A stretch of DNA of 64,000 nucleotides from Metopolophium dirhodum (GCF_019925205.1 NC_083560.1:24199145-24263144); one strand, 5' to 3'. Shown: positions 25,482 to 37,099, counted from the first letter of the stretch. Notes: a model not told the origin generated them from the letters alone. A program made the numbers and translations.

Positions 25482-26179
25482 ATGAATAATTGTAGATATT
25501 TGAAATTTACGCCGTATGTTTATTTAACAATTCCTATACTTGATAAAAATTATAATCAAATATTTGATTGTCTAGAAGGGTCGAAATATTTCAACATAAT
25601 GGATATGCAGCAGGAATTTCTGAACATTCTACCGGGTAAAACAGACCGATATAAATTAGCATTTATTACCCCATTTGGATTATATGATTGGACAAGATTA
25701 ACATTCGGATATAAAAACTCTCCAAGACAATTTTCTAAAGCAGTGGCTACTGCTCTCTCTGGACTACTTTATTTAGGAACCATTAATTATGTACACGATA
25801 TTGTAAATTATGCAAAAACATTTGAAGATCTACTTATAATTTTAGAAAAACTATTAGGACGAATTAGAAAAACAGGGTTCAAATTGAAACCAAAAAAATG
25901 TAAATTTGGATATTTTGAGTTGAAAATACTAGGGCAAATCGTTAATCAATATGGAGTTAAGCCAAATGAGGAGGGATTGGCAGCGATAAATAAATTTCTT
26001 ATTCCAGAAAATATAAAACAAACGAGAAGTTTTTTAGGATTATGTAATTTTTTTAGAAAGTTCATACCAAGATATGCTGAAATTGTAGCTCCTATAACAG
26101 ACTTAACTAGAGGCCACTTCGAATCAAAAAAAATCACCGGTAAAATGGCTAAATAAACACACGGAAAGGTTTAAAATAC
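25482..26179 (+). pseudogene. Ty3/gypsy reverse transcriptase fragment
   Basis: An open frame of 224 codons covering most of a gypsy RT domain. In order: FDCLEGSKYFNIMDM, LAFITPFGLYDWTRLTFG, the catalytic box as YVHDIV instead of YVDDIV, then FKLKPKKCKFG and a TRSFLGLCNFFRKFIPRY tail with the following I.APLT-like segment. After a frameshift around 26140 the text KWLNKHTERF continues in the next frame, right up to 26179 where an LTR starts. The Asp-to-His change in the catalytic pair and the truncations make it inactive. Protease, RNase H and the N-terminal RT finger are missing. Confidence 0.85.
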
Positions 26180-26906
26180 TGTAGCGAGCTGTGACATTTT
26201 AACTATTTATCTAAAATTAAAACCTAAAAGACGATAGATCAAAGTCATCGTATATAGTAAGAGCCGCGTAATAATTACGTTAATAATAAAACTAGCAGAT
26301 GCGCTGCCGTATTACCTAAAAATATAACACTAATTTAGGCGGTGTAAATGCGTATACATAATCGTATATCATAGTACGCACCGCGTATCATTAATAGTAA
26401 TAGTAATAGCGTATGCGCTGCGTGTGTAGTAGTACAAACGAATAACGAGCGCGCGACCATGAACGGCATGCGTCAATCTATATATGACTACTTATATAAA
26501 TAACTCGCATAAAATGTCCATATAAAATCGTGAGTATTATGGAATAAAGCACCGCGCGTGTACAATAATAGCATATATATATGTTCAACTTCCTGCCGGG
26601 TGCGAGCGCGTGCCGAGGACACAGATGACCATATACGGTTATCCAGAATAAGTAGGAATAGGGAAAGACCCATCGAGGAGAGCTCAGGGACAAGCGTTCA
26701 TCAGACGAACAACCAACGAGCTTAGGAGCAGTCATCAGAACTATTGTCACATCTCGCTATCTTCTTACGTATATTTGGACTTAGAGTAATTTTTACATAA
26801 TCTATCTCAGTTGAAAAAGTTAAATAAAACAAACATATTATACTAAACACTCGAGATTTACAATTATTCCATCATCTTTCAATCCTATTGACTGGGGCAC
26901 GTTACA
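26180..26906 (+). repeat. Long terminal repeat followed by a primer-binding site
   Basis: A 727-bp segment starting TGTAGCG and ending CGTTACA, a near-perfect short inverted repeat with TG...CA ends. It contains a TATA-like CATATAAAA near 26519 and AATAAA near 26822, in the right order for a plus-strand LTR. Immediately after the end comes TTGGCGCTGTGGACAGGG (26908-26925), the form of an insect Ty3/gypsy primer-binding site. No second LTR was seen, so the element is incomplete. It abuts the RT fragment at 26179, suggesting insertion into an older gypsy copy. Confidence 0.65.
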
Positions 26907-28084
26907 ATTGGCGCTGTGGACAGGGTATCTCAATAGATACTTAGAGAACAGATACTTTTCAACGATTTACAATAGATTATATTGGCCTAATTAATCCACC
27001 AAGCAATGGAAACTCATATTGTTCGGGCCGGGACGATACAAATATAGACCGTTCGCCCGGTACCACGGATTTCGCGCAACGCTCACACACCGACCGACCT
27101 ATGTATTTGTGTGTATATCTGTTATAGCTCAGCTAGAATGGCTAGGTTGGGTTCGCCGCGCAAATACTAGTGAGCTATGTGGTGTGGTGATGTGTAAGGT
27201 GTGTATATGTGTGGGTGTGTATGCTTAAAAACTAGTGACAAAAAAGGTAAGTCTAATAAATAAATAAATGAGTAACACGGTTGCTGGTAAAAATGAGTTG
27301 CTGTATTGTACACAATAATCAAAAACAGTAATATATAAATCACAGCAACATCAAGTATAAAATATAAAAACAATCTAGATAGATAATAATATTGACCGTT
27401 TTAGCTGTAAGCTCGTAAAGGTGTAATATAAGCTACTGGCTCAACAATACAATAAACTAATAATATGGCAAGCTATTTGAGCTGCTAAAGAATAATATAT
27501 TTATGTGGCCCAACAATATAATAATTGAAGGCAGCTAATTGAGCTGTAATATAAAATATATAATAACAATAAATAACTCACAGATCGTCAGGGGCGGAGT
27601 GGGAACCAAATCCAGGCCGGGAGTTTAAAATTTATCCAGGCCACCCACCAAAAATTTTTTTCTCGCTACGCTCGAATTTTGTTTTTCTATTCACCTATTT
27701 CATAACTATTATATAAGTAGATTTAATTCTAGTGCAATTTATAACTTGAAAAAAAAATTTATTTTTTTTTTTGTTAACTTTTAAATTTAACTGAAGCCTG
27801 AAAGCAATTTAATTGAATTAACTTAACTAGCCAGACTTAATTATTTTCATTAAATTGCCCACCTTTTATTAATATACTACTAATACACCTGAATGTCTGA
27901 AAAATAAAATTTGTAGGCATAGTTTAATAGTTGAAACCAACGAAATATTAATAATTATATATTGTGTTTTCATGGTTTAGGTATAGTAGGTATAAGGTAA
28001 TAAGTAATAAATAAATACATAAATTATAAACAATATAATAAAAATTAAAAATGGTTTATACATTTATAATAATAATTTAAATAA

Positions 28085-28490
28085 TAGTTTAGATTTCTCA
28101 CCAACTGCATTTATGATAATATTATTATCAATTTCCATGAGAATTTTATTTTCAATGGCCATTAGCATAAAAGACTCAAGATGTTCATTGGTCATTGAAT
28201 TTCTCAGCCGGTTTTTTAAATATTTCAATGTTGAGAATGACCTTTCACAAGAAACTTGCGTAACAGGGAGGGTTAAAATATATTGATATGCTATAGTTAA
28301 TGTCGGGTAAGCATTTGCAAATAAATTATATTTAATTAAAACATTATAACAACATATTACACAGTTCTTAGGTAGGTGTACCTTTTAGAAAAAATGAATC
28401 TAATTGATTACATTTTTCAGCACATTTTGCAAGTAATTTTTTGTTTTTTTCGCGATCTCTTCCTGCCACCCCTTTCCTTTTTTTATTCAT
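28085..28490 (-). pseudogene. hAT transposase: N-terminal start and C-terminal dimerisation domain
   Basis: Two pieces in the hAT element. An ATG at 28490 opens a Lys/Arg-rich start (KKRKGVAGRDREKNKKLL) typical of hAT proteins of the ZMYM type, ending at a stop near 28368. Just downstream, in another frame (about 28320 to 28085), the minus strand reads LPVTQVSCERSFSTLKYLKN, then RLRNSMTNEHLESFMLMAIE, the hallmark of the hAT C-terminal dimerisation domain. The catalytic core between them is deleted. Non-autonomous and dead. Confidence 0.8.
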
Positions 28491-28567
28491 AATTACAATA
28501 TAATATCGTACGATCAATAATATAAAACTAAAATTTTCATTAGAGAGCAAACAAATTAACATGTTAA

Positions 28568-28993
28568 GGGGATTCGATACCGTGATTTTCTGTTTTTGTC
28601 TAACACACACGCGACATAGTATTTTAGACGTGTTTTTTGCCAAACATTCCAATTGATCTATTGAAGCGATAAGAATTCTGAAAACAGATTTGAATTCGTC
28701 TACTTGAAATCGATTTTCCCACATTTTTGATATTATCCCCCAAATTCCAAAAAACGTCACATTAAAAAAGAGTATTTAAACATTTTTGAATTTCAATTTT
28801 TGGAGAAGCTAAAATCAAAAAATCAAAATTGTGGGAAAGTCGATTTCAAGTAGACTTGACGACGAATTCAAATCTGTTTTCAGAATTCTTATCACTTCAT
28901 TAGATCAATTGATATGTTTGGCAAAGGATCCGTCAAAAAACCTATGTTGCGCGTGTGTTGGACAAAAACAGAAAATCACGGTATGGAATCCCC
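28568..28993. mobile_element. Palindromic MITE flanked by TTAA
   Basis: A 426-bp element with two arms of about 200 bp in inverted orientation. It starts GGGGATTCGATACCGTGATT and ends with the near reverse complement, flanked by TTAA at 28564-28567 and 28994-28997. TTAA duplications suggest piggyBac or a related group. The two arms give mirror-image ORFs on opposite strands, which are artefacts of the palindrome. It sits inside the hAT element and so inserted later. Confidence 0.82.
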
Positions 28994-29878
28994 TTAACAA
29001 CAACTGGATTAATAAAAGGAAAAACGTGGATAAACGACACTGTCGACACGCTCAACAACAAGTGAACAGTGTACAAATATCAAACACTAATGACTAATTT
29101 GTTTGGGCTTATTATAGATATTATTTATAAAAATAACAATGACCAACGTAAAGGGACCAATAATACAAAATTAATATGTATTATCATTAATATTGATTAT
29201 ATTATTATAAATACTAATATTTTAGACATTATTAGTATTATTAGTTATTATTAGCCATTAGGCATTGGCGCATTGCTATATTCGTCGCCACTCTGCAGTC
29301 CTACTACAGTCTACAGATAAAGGGTACAGATAAACAACTTGTCGGTTCAACAGGCGGAGATGCGTCGAATCTGGGTGTCATGTTATAAAAATAACCAGCC
29401 TATATCAATATAATATTGCTTTAATTTTATTTAATGTCTATATTTATGTACCAAATACTTTGTAATTTTATATCCAAAGCTTTCTCATACGAGTATACGA
29501 TTGTACGAGGCTATTACAATGTTCTATTATTACATTAATAATATTTGTAATACAATAGTTTAATAGACACACATTTTTGACACATTTAGCATTTAGCATT
29601 AACTAATATTTTGTAAATTAAATTAAATTAAAAAAAAAAAATTTAACAAAATGGCCAGGCCACCAGGCCATAGTATGGTCCAGGCCATCTGGAAAATTCC
29701 CATTTCCAGACCGGCCACTCCGCCCCTGCAGATCGTGGAGCGCAGACTGGCCAGCTGGTCCTGTAGCTAATCACTATACAATGTTAACACAATAAATTAT
29801 GAGAAATATAATAATTGACAAGTTACAATGATTGCAAATTTTGTATAATATATGACAATAAATAAAATAAGTCTTCGT

Positions 29879-30113
29879 GGCGATTTGCGCTAACGACAAT
29901 AATACAAATTCGGTGACGATTCGCGTCCACAACAACGGTATAATAGATAGTAGTTGGCGATTTGCGCTTGCACAATATATTATTATAATAATACTTTAGT
30001 AGCGATTAGCGCTCACTAAAAATGAATTAATAAAAATACAAAGATGGCGATTCGCGCCCACAATTTTCAATATAGTATATTGTAATAATATAAAAAGAAT
30101 GGCGCTTTGCGCA
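29879..30113 (+). other. Array of covarying micro-hairpins, copy 1
   Basis: Five clean units of one design, a 4-bp stem and a 5-nt loop: GGCG-ATTTG-CGCT (29879), GACG-ATTCG-CGTC (29915), GGCG-ATTTG-CGCT (29956), AGCG-ATTAG-CGCT (30001), GGCG-ATTCG-CGCC (30046), and a variant at 30101. Two more lie before the hAT insertion: AGCT-ATTTG-AGCT (27471) and CAGCT-AATTG-AGCTG (27532). Stem bases change in pairs while the loop keeps the NTTNG form. Most units are followed by CACAA(T)-type text, so each repeat is a hairpin plus an A-rich spacer of 36-55 bp. Confidence 0.65.
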
Positions 30114-30371
30114 CGTAAAAATTATAGTTCTACTTCTACGTTAACACTACGTAACGGACTGGTGACATCTTGGGCGGCCGTGCTACACGTACCGGCTCGT
30201 CCGCCCTTTCTAATCTACATATTATATAACTCACAGCTGACACGGACAATTATACTAAGATAAAAACAATAATATCAACATAATATAGGGACGAACAGGT
30301 AACAGATATTATGTGTGTGTGTGTGAGTGTATGCGTGTGCCGGCCGGTGGCGAGATATACGTTACGGTCTT

Positions 30372-30707
30372 AATACATATATTTTGGTAGGAACTTGTGT
30401 AACTACTAAATACGCTATAGCAAAATCATACAAAAACGCTGACGCAAGGTCAACAGTTGCATATTTAATAGATATAATTTTACAATTCAGAGCAATAGGC
30501 GAAGTACACTCTGACCGAGGCTTACATTTTGTAAATAAATTGGCGAAAGACTTACTAAAAGTGCTAAATATAAATAACACACATTCAATTGCATACCGTC
30601 CCCAGAGCAAAGGCCAGACAGAAAAGTTTGACGGGACTTTGATAGATATGATTAGCCACTTTGTAAAGAAACAACCAAAAAAATGGAATCTATACTTAAA
30701 ATATTAA
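30372..30707 (+). pseudogene. Ty3/gypsy integrase core, C-terminal half
   Basis: The frame reads NTYILVGTCVTTKYAIAKSY, then GEVHSDRGLHFVNKLAKDLL, THSIAYRPQSKGQTEKFDGT and DMISHFVKKQPKKW. The HSDRG carries the second catalytic Asp and the GQTEKF the catalytic Glu of the DDE integrase; the first Asp, the zinc finger and all upstream domains are missing. The start coincides with the end of the leader-like repeat, so the gene was truncated or joined there by rearrangement. It ends at a stop at 30705-30707. Confidence 0.85.
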
Positions 30708-32269
30708 CGAGACAGAATAGTGTAATAAGAGTAATATTATTCAATAATCATCTATGTACTTTTATTTTTTAGCATAAGGATAAATTTAATTTTTTTATTT
30801 TTTAATAACAACCACAAAAAAAGTGTAAGAAAAAAAAAGAGTGAGAAAGTTTACAAATTGAGGCGATTACGACCGATTCATAAACCTCGAATCCAAGGTA
30901 TATTATGGTGGTTCAATCAAGAACTTTCATGTCGCCGAAGTCATAGCTGAATAGCGTGCACCAATCCGCAGACAGACCACGATAACAGACCTTCCTGTTT
31001 CAGCACTGGGTGAGACCTTCAGGAACCAGTGACATCCAATAAACGACGAAACGGGTAAAGAATAATTTCAGAACACTAATATCGTAGATGAGTATGATGT
31101 GGATTTATATTGTAAATTTATTATAAGACAGGTATATTATGTAAAAAAAAAGAGCGCGTGAAAACATGCGTTAGGCATATAGATGTAGTGATCGCCGTGA
31201 AGGACACGTTGAACACTAATACAATAATTATTTAAACGACGTAGCACGTTCGTTGTCGTCTTGAGTCGTGGTTGAGAAAGATAGGTAAATAATTAATAAC
31301 ACTTTTTAGACTTTTTAAATATGACAATTACATAACACTTTATTATTACAAGTTTGAATTACAAAATAACTATAAGCACTGTCGTAAGCTTGATAGACCT
31401 ACGACGAGGGCTGACTATCTTCTAAGTAATAGTAGGTGCTCTACCCGTATTTATGCGGGTTCTAACAATGACGTATTAGTGGCGTGATATCTATATTCTA
31501 ATATTACTTCCTTAGTAATGTCAAATTGCATTATGACGGGAGTAGGTAAAACAACTTGTTGTTTTCACCTCTGATCCACGCTTCCTGTTATTTAGGCCTA
31601 TTTTACATTGCATATTACTACATGTATAATTTATTCTACGTGATATTGTTTAATATCGTATTATAGCTGTGGGTATTAATACATCCCTAATATTGTTGAA
31701 TTGCACTATTTTGTGACTCGGTAAGACAACTTGTTGTTTTCACCTTTGCTCTATGTTTCCTGTTACTTAGGATTATATTAATACCTACGTTTCTACTCAT
31801 AAATTATACTATGTATAATTTATTATTTTACTTATTTTATTTAAAATAATATAATGGCTTTTGGGTTTACTACATAGATAAAAATGTAGGGTAAGGGTTC
31901 ACATACAAAATATTATTATAAAAAATAAGAATGGTAGAAACAAACTGGTTGAAATTTTACAATAACACAAACACAAAAAAACAAGTCATTGGCACTAGCA
32001 AAATTTTACGTAGATTTGATTTTCATTACATACATACACGATCGTCAAAAACTTATAAATCGAGGAACAATATTGATATAGGGCGCTCGCCACTCAAAAA
32101 TACAATTAATATAGTATCATGCGTGTTATCGCATTGGTAAGCCCGAGCAAAGCACAACTAATTTTAATAACTAAACATAAAGATATAATATATCATATGC
32201 ATATTATGTGTATAAATGCAGACATGCAGTGTATGTATAATGTTATAAATTAGCTGTTGAGATAACTGC
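30708..32269. other. Gene-free stretch with a two-copy tandem
   Basis: Presumably the 3' part of the decayed retroelement. At about 31505-31775 a segment with ACAACTTGTTGTTTTCACCT and TTCCTGTTA.TTAGG occurs twice, 175 bp apart. No convincing coding frame. Confidence 0.45.
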
Positions 32270-32660
32270 TTAGTTTATAAGTTGCAGGCAGCAAGACCGT
32301 TGGTAGAGGATTTCTTAGGTAGAGTTGATAAAATAATTAGACTGGTTGAAAGTTTAAGTTGTTTATTGAATTCTTCTGCATAAAATATTCTAAGTCTAAT
32401 TTGACAAAGTTGTTATGTTGTCTTTCGTGAAGGTGCTCGTCTGTGCTGTAGTGTCACACGTCTAATCTACAGGCCGTTTCAGGTCTGGTTTTATATGGCC
32501 TTCTGCTCTCCCACTTCCCCCTAGTCTATCGACATATCTGCGGATTTCACAGGACGTTGTTTAATTAATTATCAATACATTCCCACGCCTGGTCATTCCA
32601 AGGATTGTGTCCTGTTATCGTGTTTGCAATATATGTTATACGCCATCCGTCACTAATCAG
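32270..32660 (-). repeat. LTR-like segment, minus orientation
   Basis: Read on the minus strand, a GC-richer segment has GGCCATATAAAACCAG (TATA-like), then about 130 bases on, AATTCAATAAACAAC (polyadenylation-like). That spacing suggests an LTR. Boundaries and target duplication could not be set, so this is tentative. Confidence 0.25.
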
Positions 32661-33337
32661 ATACTATGCATTATAATATATTTATATATATATATATCTA
32701 CATATGTATATTTCAGAACAATATCTAAATATTATATTCATACATTTATGATTTAATTAAAGTTGTAGGATCTATTGAAATGCGGTTTCAATATCGCATT
32801 GCCCTCTCATTATATTCCTACAGGTTTTCTAAAGGATTTATGACTTTGATTTATTTGGCCAACTTTATATATGTTATTGTTCGTCTATTTTTTATGTTGC
32901 CAAATGTAGCCGAAGGCGAAACGATCACAATAATATATCATGTGTATTATTGGGTTCATTACAATTAATATATAATGTAAATATCAGTTATCACGTATTC
33001 ACACCAAAACATTGGTTAATCTTCAAAATCAGGTAAAATATCAATCAATTTAAATAAAACTAACCTTATTAATATTTTCTTAAATTGTAAAAAAAAGGGG
33101 TGGTATTTAAACGAAACACGATTTATATTGTTATTTTTTTTTATAGGTATATATACAACATTTAAAATGTTCCAAAAAAAGGAGGGGGTAATGTAACGTA
33201 TGTTGCATCATTACGTTTATTTTATAAGCATCAATGCATCATAATATGCACAATAGGCATATTATGCGCTGACTATAATATATTAAGCCCCTCCGGTTTA
33301 GGTGCAACTTTTATATTTTATGATTTTAACTAGTAAG
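32661..33337. other. No gene seen
   Basis: AT-rich intergenic sequence without recognised features. Confidence 0.5.
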
Positions 33338-33345
33338 GCTCCGGC

Positions 33346-34800
33346 CAGGGACGGACCGAAGGAGGTAACACCCCCCCCCCCCCCCCACTCGGCAAGACTT
33401 GATTTTCAGTCGGCAAAATTGAATTTATTTTCTCCTGAATTAAAACAATTTTTTAAGACGAGGACAGGAAAATTAAATAAATTGTTTAAATGTTGATACT
33501 GTTTTAACTCAATATTTTCGTAATAGGTTATGGAGTGGATTCGCAAAAGTTCTGCGAGATATGCATATAATATACAGTAAAAAATCGATAAACAGTCTAT
33601 TTCTGTCATCCATCATCGCATTAAGCAATGCAGATCATATGGAGCCACAGCGTATTAAATCAATAAAAAAAAAAGGTTGCCGATATAGCGACGAGTCACC
33701 GAGTTAGGTGGCCGATATACGCATGCGCAACGCATTCTCGCATATTTATCCACATATACCTATTGTACCTATGGATAATTATGCGAGGAGTTGTATTGCG
33801 CTTGCGCAAATCTATCACCTAATTTGGTGACTCGTCGCTATAATATAGGCGACAAAGTCATACGCTGTAGGTATCTAGTGTATCTATATCCATAGTATAT
33901 GATCTAAGCATGCGGCGACGGTTGAGGTGGGCGATTATAATATTATATAATACGTTATCATGTATCTATACATTTTTTTTTTGGAATATCCAAAATACGC
34001 GATAATCGCGTATCGAAGAAACACTCAACAGACGAAGATTACAGATTATCTTGTATCGTATATAATGTGTATGTTTGACGTCTGTACAACTGTAGTTTAC
34101 AACAGTCTCTTGTACACCTTATTCGGTATTTTAATAATTGTGCTTACTTCGCGAGTTTTTTTCCGGTACAAGGCTAGAAAGTACCACGAGTTACAAATTG
34201 TAATTTCATTTAAAACCTACCCTGTTTATTTCATGGCTTAAAATATCTTATATCTACATAATATGATTTATCACTTATATAATATACGAAATATAGATTT
34301 TAAAAATATTATACATATCTTTTTTCACTCAGAATCTAATATTTTTTATTAAATTGAATCATATTTTTTAATAATTAGATTAAAACCATTGGTAAATAAT
34401 AAGGTACCTACATTTTATGCAAATACAATTATTAATATTATTTTACATTTATAAAGGTTATGAATTTATGATAGAAGAGGACGATTCATATAATGTAGAT
34501 AATGATTTGGCAATAATAATAATAAGTGATGAATTATAATCATTACCTTTCTCATATATTTGTTGACGTTATTACATTCTGATATAAATTAAAAATAATA
34601 AGTTAGGTATTTCTAAGTTTCAATTTAAATTAAATTTAAACTAAAAATTGAAACATAATGTAATAAAGAGATTATAAATTTATAGCATGTAACTAAAAAT
34701 AACTTAATAGTTAATAGCTATCAAAAATTTGAATTTAAAATTCTAGTCGGCAATTTTGAAGATTACACCCCCTCATGATTTTTTTTTGAGATCGTCCCTG
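33346..34800. mobile_element. Non-autonomous hAT element, 8-bp target duplication
   Basis: The left end starts CAGGGACG and the right end finishes CGTCCCTG, flanked on both sides by the 8-bp GCTCCGGC (33338-33345 and 34801-34808). A C tract of about 20 lies close to the left end. No transposase frame survives in the 1455 bp. A palindromic MITE is nested at 33646-33869. Confidence 0.85.
33646..33869. mobile_element. Palindromic MITE nested in the second hAT element
   Basis: Outer ends CACAGCGTAT and ATACGCTGTA match in 9 of 10 bases as inverted repeats. Inside, a 24-nt arm (33687-33710, AGCGACGAGTCACC...) pairs with its near reverse complement at about 33816-33839, and further inner blocks around GCATGCGCAA and TTGCGCTTGC extend the pairing. 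Foldback-type and non-coding. Confidence 0.65.
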
Positions 34801-35086
34801 GCTCCGGCCAATATCGCTATGTAAGAAAATGGCAGTTCTCCGCGATTCCATCACGCGCATCAGAACTCCGTACAATCCTACATTTTTGGTAACTTTGTTC
34901 GTAGATCGTAAGTAATAATAAATTTGTTTGTATTAATAATAATTTAGATCAATCGTTATTTATTTGTAATATTAAGATCCTTATACCTTTCGTGCTCCTG
35001 AGCTACGGTAAAAATATATTCAAAAGAACTAATTTCTTCCCTGAATATCTTATATTTAACGGGTCATCCCCGACCACGTTACAATT

Positions 35087-35165
35087 GAATTCAAATCTAA
35101 CACCATCTATTACAGTGGTCAGTGACCCACTTGTAATCTACTGTAGAGCCGAGCGACAAACACTT
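35087..35165 (+). repeat. Fragment of the CTCAGAATCG-type dispersed repeat
   Basis: The segment with GAATTCAAATCTAACACCATC, TTACAGTG and GACCCACTTGTAA.CTACTGTA matches text at 62748-62870 and partly 63600-63690. A nearby TTAGATTCTGAGCAGAG at 35430 is the same family's other end. Confidence 0.55.
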
Positions 35166-35723
35166 GTCCAACTTTTTTTAAATGATCCTTTTTGTCTCAA
35201 TACTAAATTGGATACCACAAATCCCTATACTTACCTTGGGGCTTGTACCATCTATAGTCATATAATAATATGCTATAGAAACACTATCTTTATTATTTTA
35301 TACCATAATAGCTATCTAATTTTTTAGCTCTGCAATAGACCATTGTTATATACATTTGTTGTAGTATAAACTATATTATATATTAAAAATCAGTACAATC
35401 ACATCAGTACATAGTAAATAATATCATTTTAGATTCTGAGCAGAGTGAGTTAGTACTTTTAAGAGGTAAACATTGAAATTTCAGTCTTTTTCTTTACAAT
35501 AATTGGAAAAAATAAAAATAAAATAAGGAAACATGAGAATTTTTACACAATACCAGTTTTTGACAAAATCAATATAGGTATTGTTTTTTTGGGTGTAGCT
35601 GGTACGTCAAATACACATAACCGTATAAATACCTACTTGAAAAATATTACTAAATTGGATTTAGTTTTTCTACTTTGAACGTATATATTTTCACTATCAG
35701 TTCAAATAATTGGAAAATTGAAT
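35166..35723. other. No gene seen
   Basis: AT-rich stretch with the TTAGATTCTGAGC word at 35430 and nothing else recognisable. Confidence 0.45.
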
Positions 35724-35849
35724 ACAAATTTGCTCATAAGTTGTTCATCTTATAAAAATTTAAAAATATCGAAAATACAACTGGTGCATGCCCATGAATT
35801 TTCGATATTTTTAAAATGCATAATAAGATCAACTTATGTGCAAATTTGT
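35724..35849. repeat. Inverted repeat (126-bp hairpin)
   Basis: The left arm ACAAATTTGCTCATAAGTTG pairs with the right arm ending CAACTTATGTGCAAATTTGT; inner blocks AAAATATCGAAAAT and ATTTTCGATATTTTT also pair. It is probably a small MITE. Confidence 0.65.
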
Positions 35850-36374
35850 GACATCTACCAGCTGCTCCCAAAAGTACCTTTTTTATATCAATTCCCCTCA
35901 AACTACCTAGAGCAAAATGTACCAGTTGCCTTCAACCAAATATAATATATTATACAAATAATATGGAAAAAATGAAAATTGTATTAATAATAATAGCTTA
36001 CTTGGTGCAATGCGAGGATTTTACCAAAACGCGTAATTTGAGACGCGTCTAAGAGGATAGAGGATTTATTGCGTGAGTAACGAGTAATGACAATTGTATT
36101 AGGCTTTATCGGAATACGCTTGTTACTATTATTTATTATACCTATCTTTATTAGTATTTTTATGGTTGTTAGAAATTATATAACAATGTATGTAGGCTTA
36201 GTAGACGAAAAGCACTGACGTTGTTAATACTATCGGAAAAATGTTATAAAATAAGTACAAACAAATAGATACATTGCTATAAGCAGTATAAACGAAATTA
36301 AAAATATTACTAATCATACATACTTAAACAAAAAAGAAATATAAGATGGGCTAAACTCATTACCTTCTAAACGT

Positions 36375-37099
36375 AATTCATCAGCACTATTAGACTTGCC
36401 AAAAAAATACAAAAAAAAAGAACTAACCAACAAGACAAAATAACATACTAATAAAAAATAAAAAATATTGTAAGAATTTATTAAACATCCTTACTTGTAT
36501 ATATTTATTGAATCAATACAGATGTGCAATGAGTCTGCAACGACTGCATTGGTACAACAACAAAATGAAATAATAAATGTACCGAAAATAGTTAGTTTTA
36601 AGGAAAGAAATTGCAATCATGTTGTACTGGATTTCAATATAATGACGATAATGACATTTTATACTATTTAAAAAACATAAGTCAGTTGACCTAAAAATAA
36701 ATATATAATTTATTTTAATATTATAGTATATAATTTTAATATATTTATTTTGACTACATTTTTGTGTTAACTTAATACAATTGTGATTTATTTAAATCTT
36801 GACTATTTGTAATTGTATTGTATGAATGTTGATTATGTATTTGTATATTTTGTAGTATTGTCATTTAAAGATAAATTGTTCATTAAAAAAATAATGTATT
36901 TAGTTTATCAAAGTATGCTGGGGACCAAACGCCCTATCTCAATAATTGCCGGGGACGAAACGTCCATGGGACTAATTTTTTTGACAGAGACGAAACGGCG
37001 GAGACGAAACGTCGTTTAACAATTCATCAGCAATATTAAATTTTCCAAAAAATACAAAAAAAAAAAGAATTAACCAACAAGACAAATTAACATGCTAAT
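36375..37099 (+). repeat. Direct repeat pair flanking a GACGAAACG cluster
   Basis: About 78 bp at 36375-36453 recurs at 37021-37099 (shared: TTCATCAGCA, CCAAAAAA.TACAAAAAAAA, TTAACCAACAAGACAAA). Between them, at 36913-37018, the words GGGGACCAAACG, GGGGACGAAACG, AGAGACGAAACG and GGAGACGAAACG form a degenerate minisatellite. Confidence 0.6.

Larger units (their letters stand above)
27589..29728 (-). mobile_element. hAT element with 8-bp target duplication
   Basis: Both ends carry the perfect 14-bp terminal inverted repeat CAGGGGCGGAGTGG, flanked on both sides by the 8-bp CAGATCGT (27581-27588 and 29729-29736). The CAGGGG start and 8-bp duplication are diagnostic of hAT. The corresponding uninterrupted site is visible in the paralogous repeat at 53509-53516. 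Inside are minus-strand transposase remnants (28085-28490) and a nested TTAA MITE (28568-28993). At 2140 bp it is internally deleted compared with autonomous hATs. Confidence 0.93.
27021..30362 (+). repeat. Leader-like repeat family, copy 1 (split by a hAT element)
   Basis: About 1.2 kb of non-coding sequence (27021-27588 and 29737-30362) homologous to 53111-54175. Both copies share, in order, GGGCCGGG, CACCGACCGACCT, a GT-rich tract, AACACGGTT, ACTCACAGAT, a GGCCAGC palindrome, a series of micro-hairpins, an AACGGACT block, CGGCTCGTC and a final TATGC..G(C/G)CCGG(C/T)CGGTGGCG. It follows the primer-binding site at 26908, so it may be the structured leader of a gypsy-like element; that is inference. 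It is followed by an integrase piece. Confidence 0.65.

Noticed and set aside
28561..29097. Two similar ORFs on opposite strands (FKSVFRILI.S.DQL)
   Set aside because: They are the two arms of a palindromic MITE, not genes.
29879..30113. CRISPR-like array
   Set aside because: Units are imperfect, spacers are AT-rich and similar to each other, and there are no cas genes; the genome is eukaryotic.
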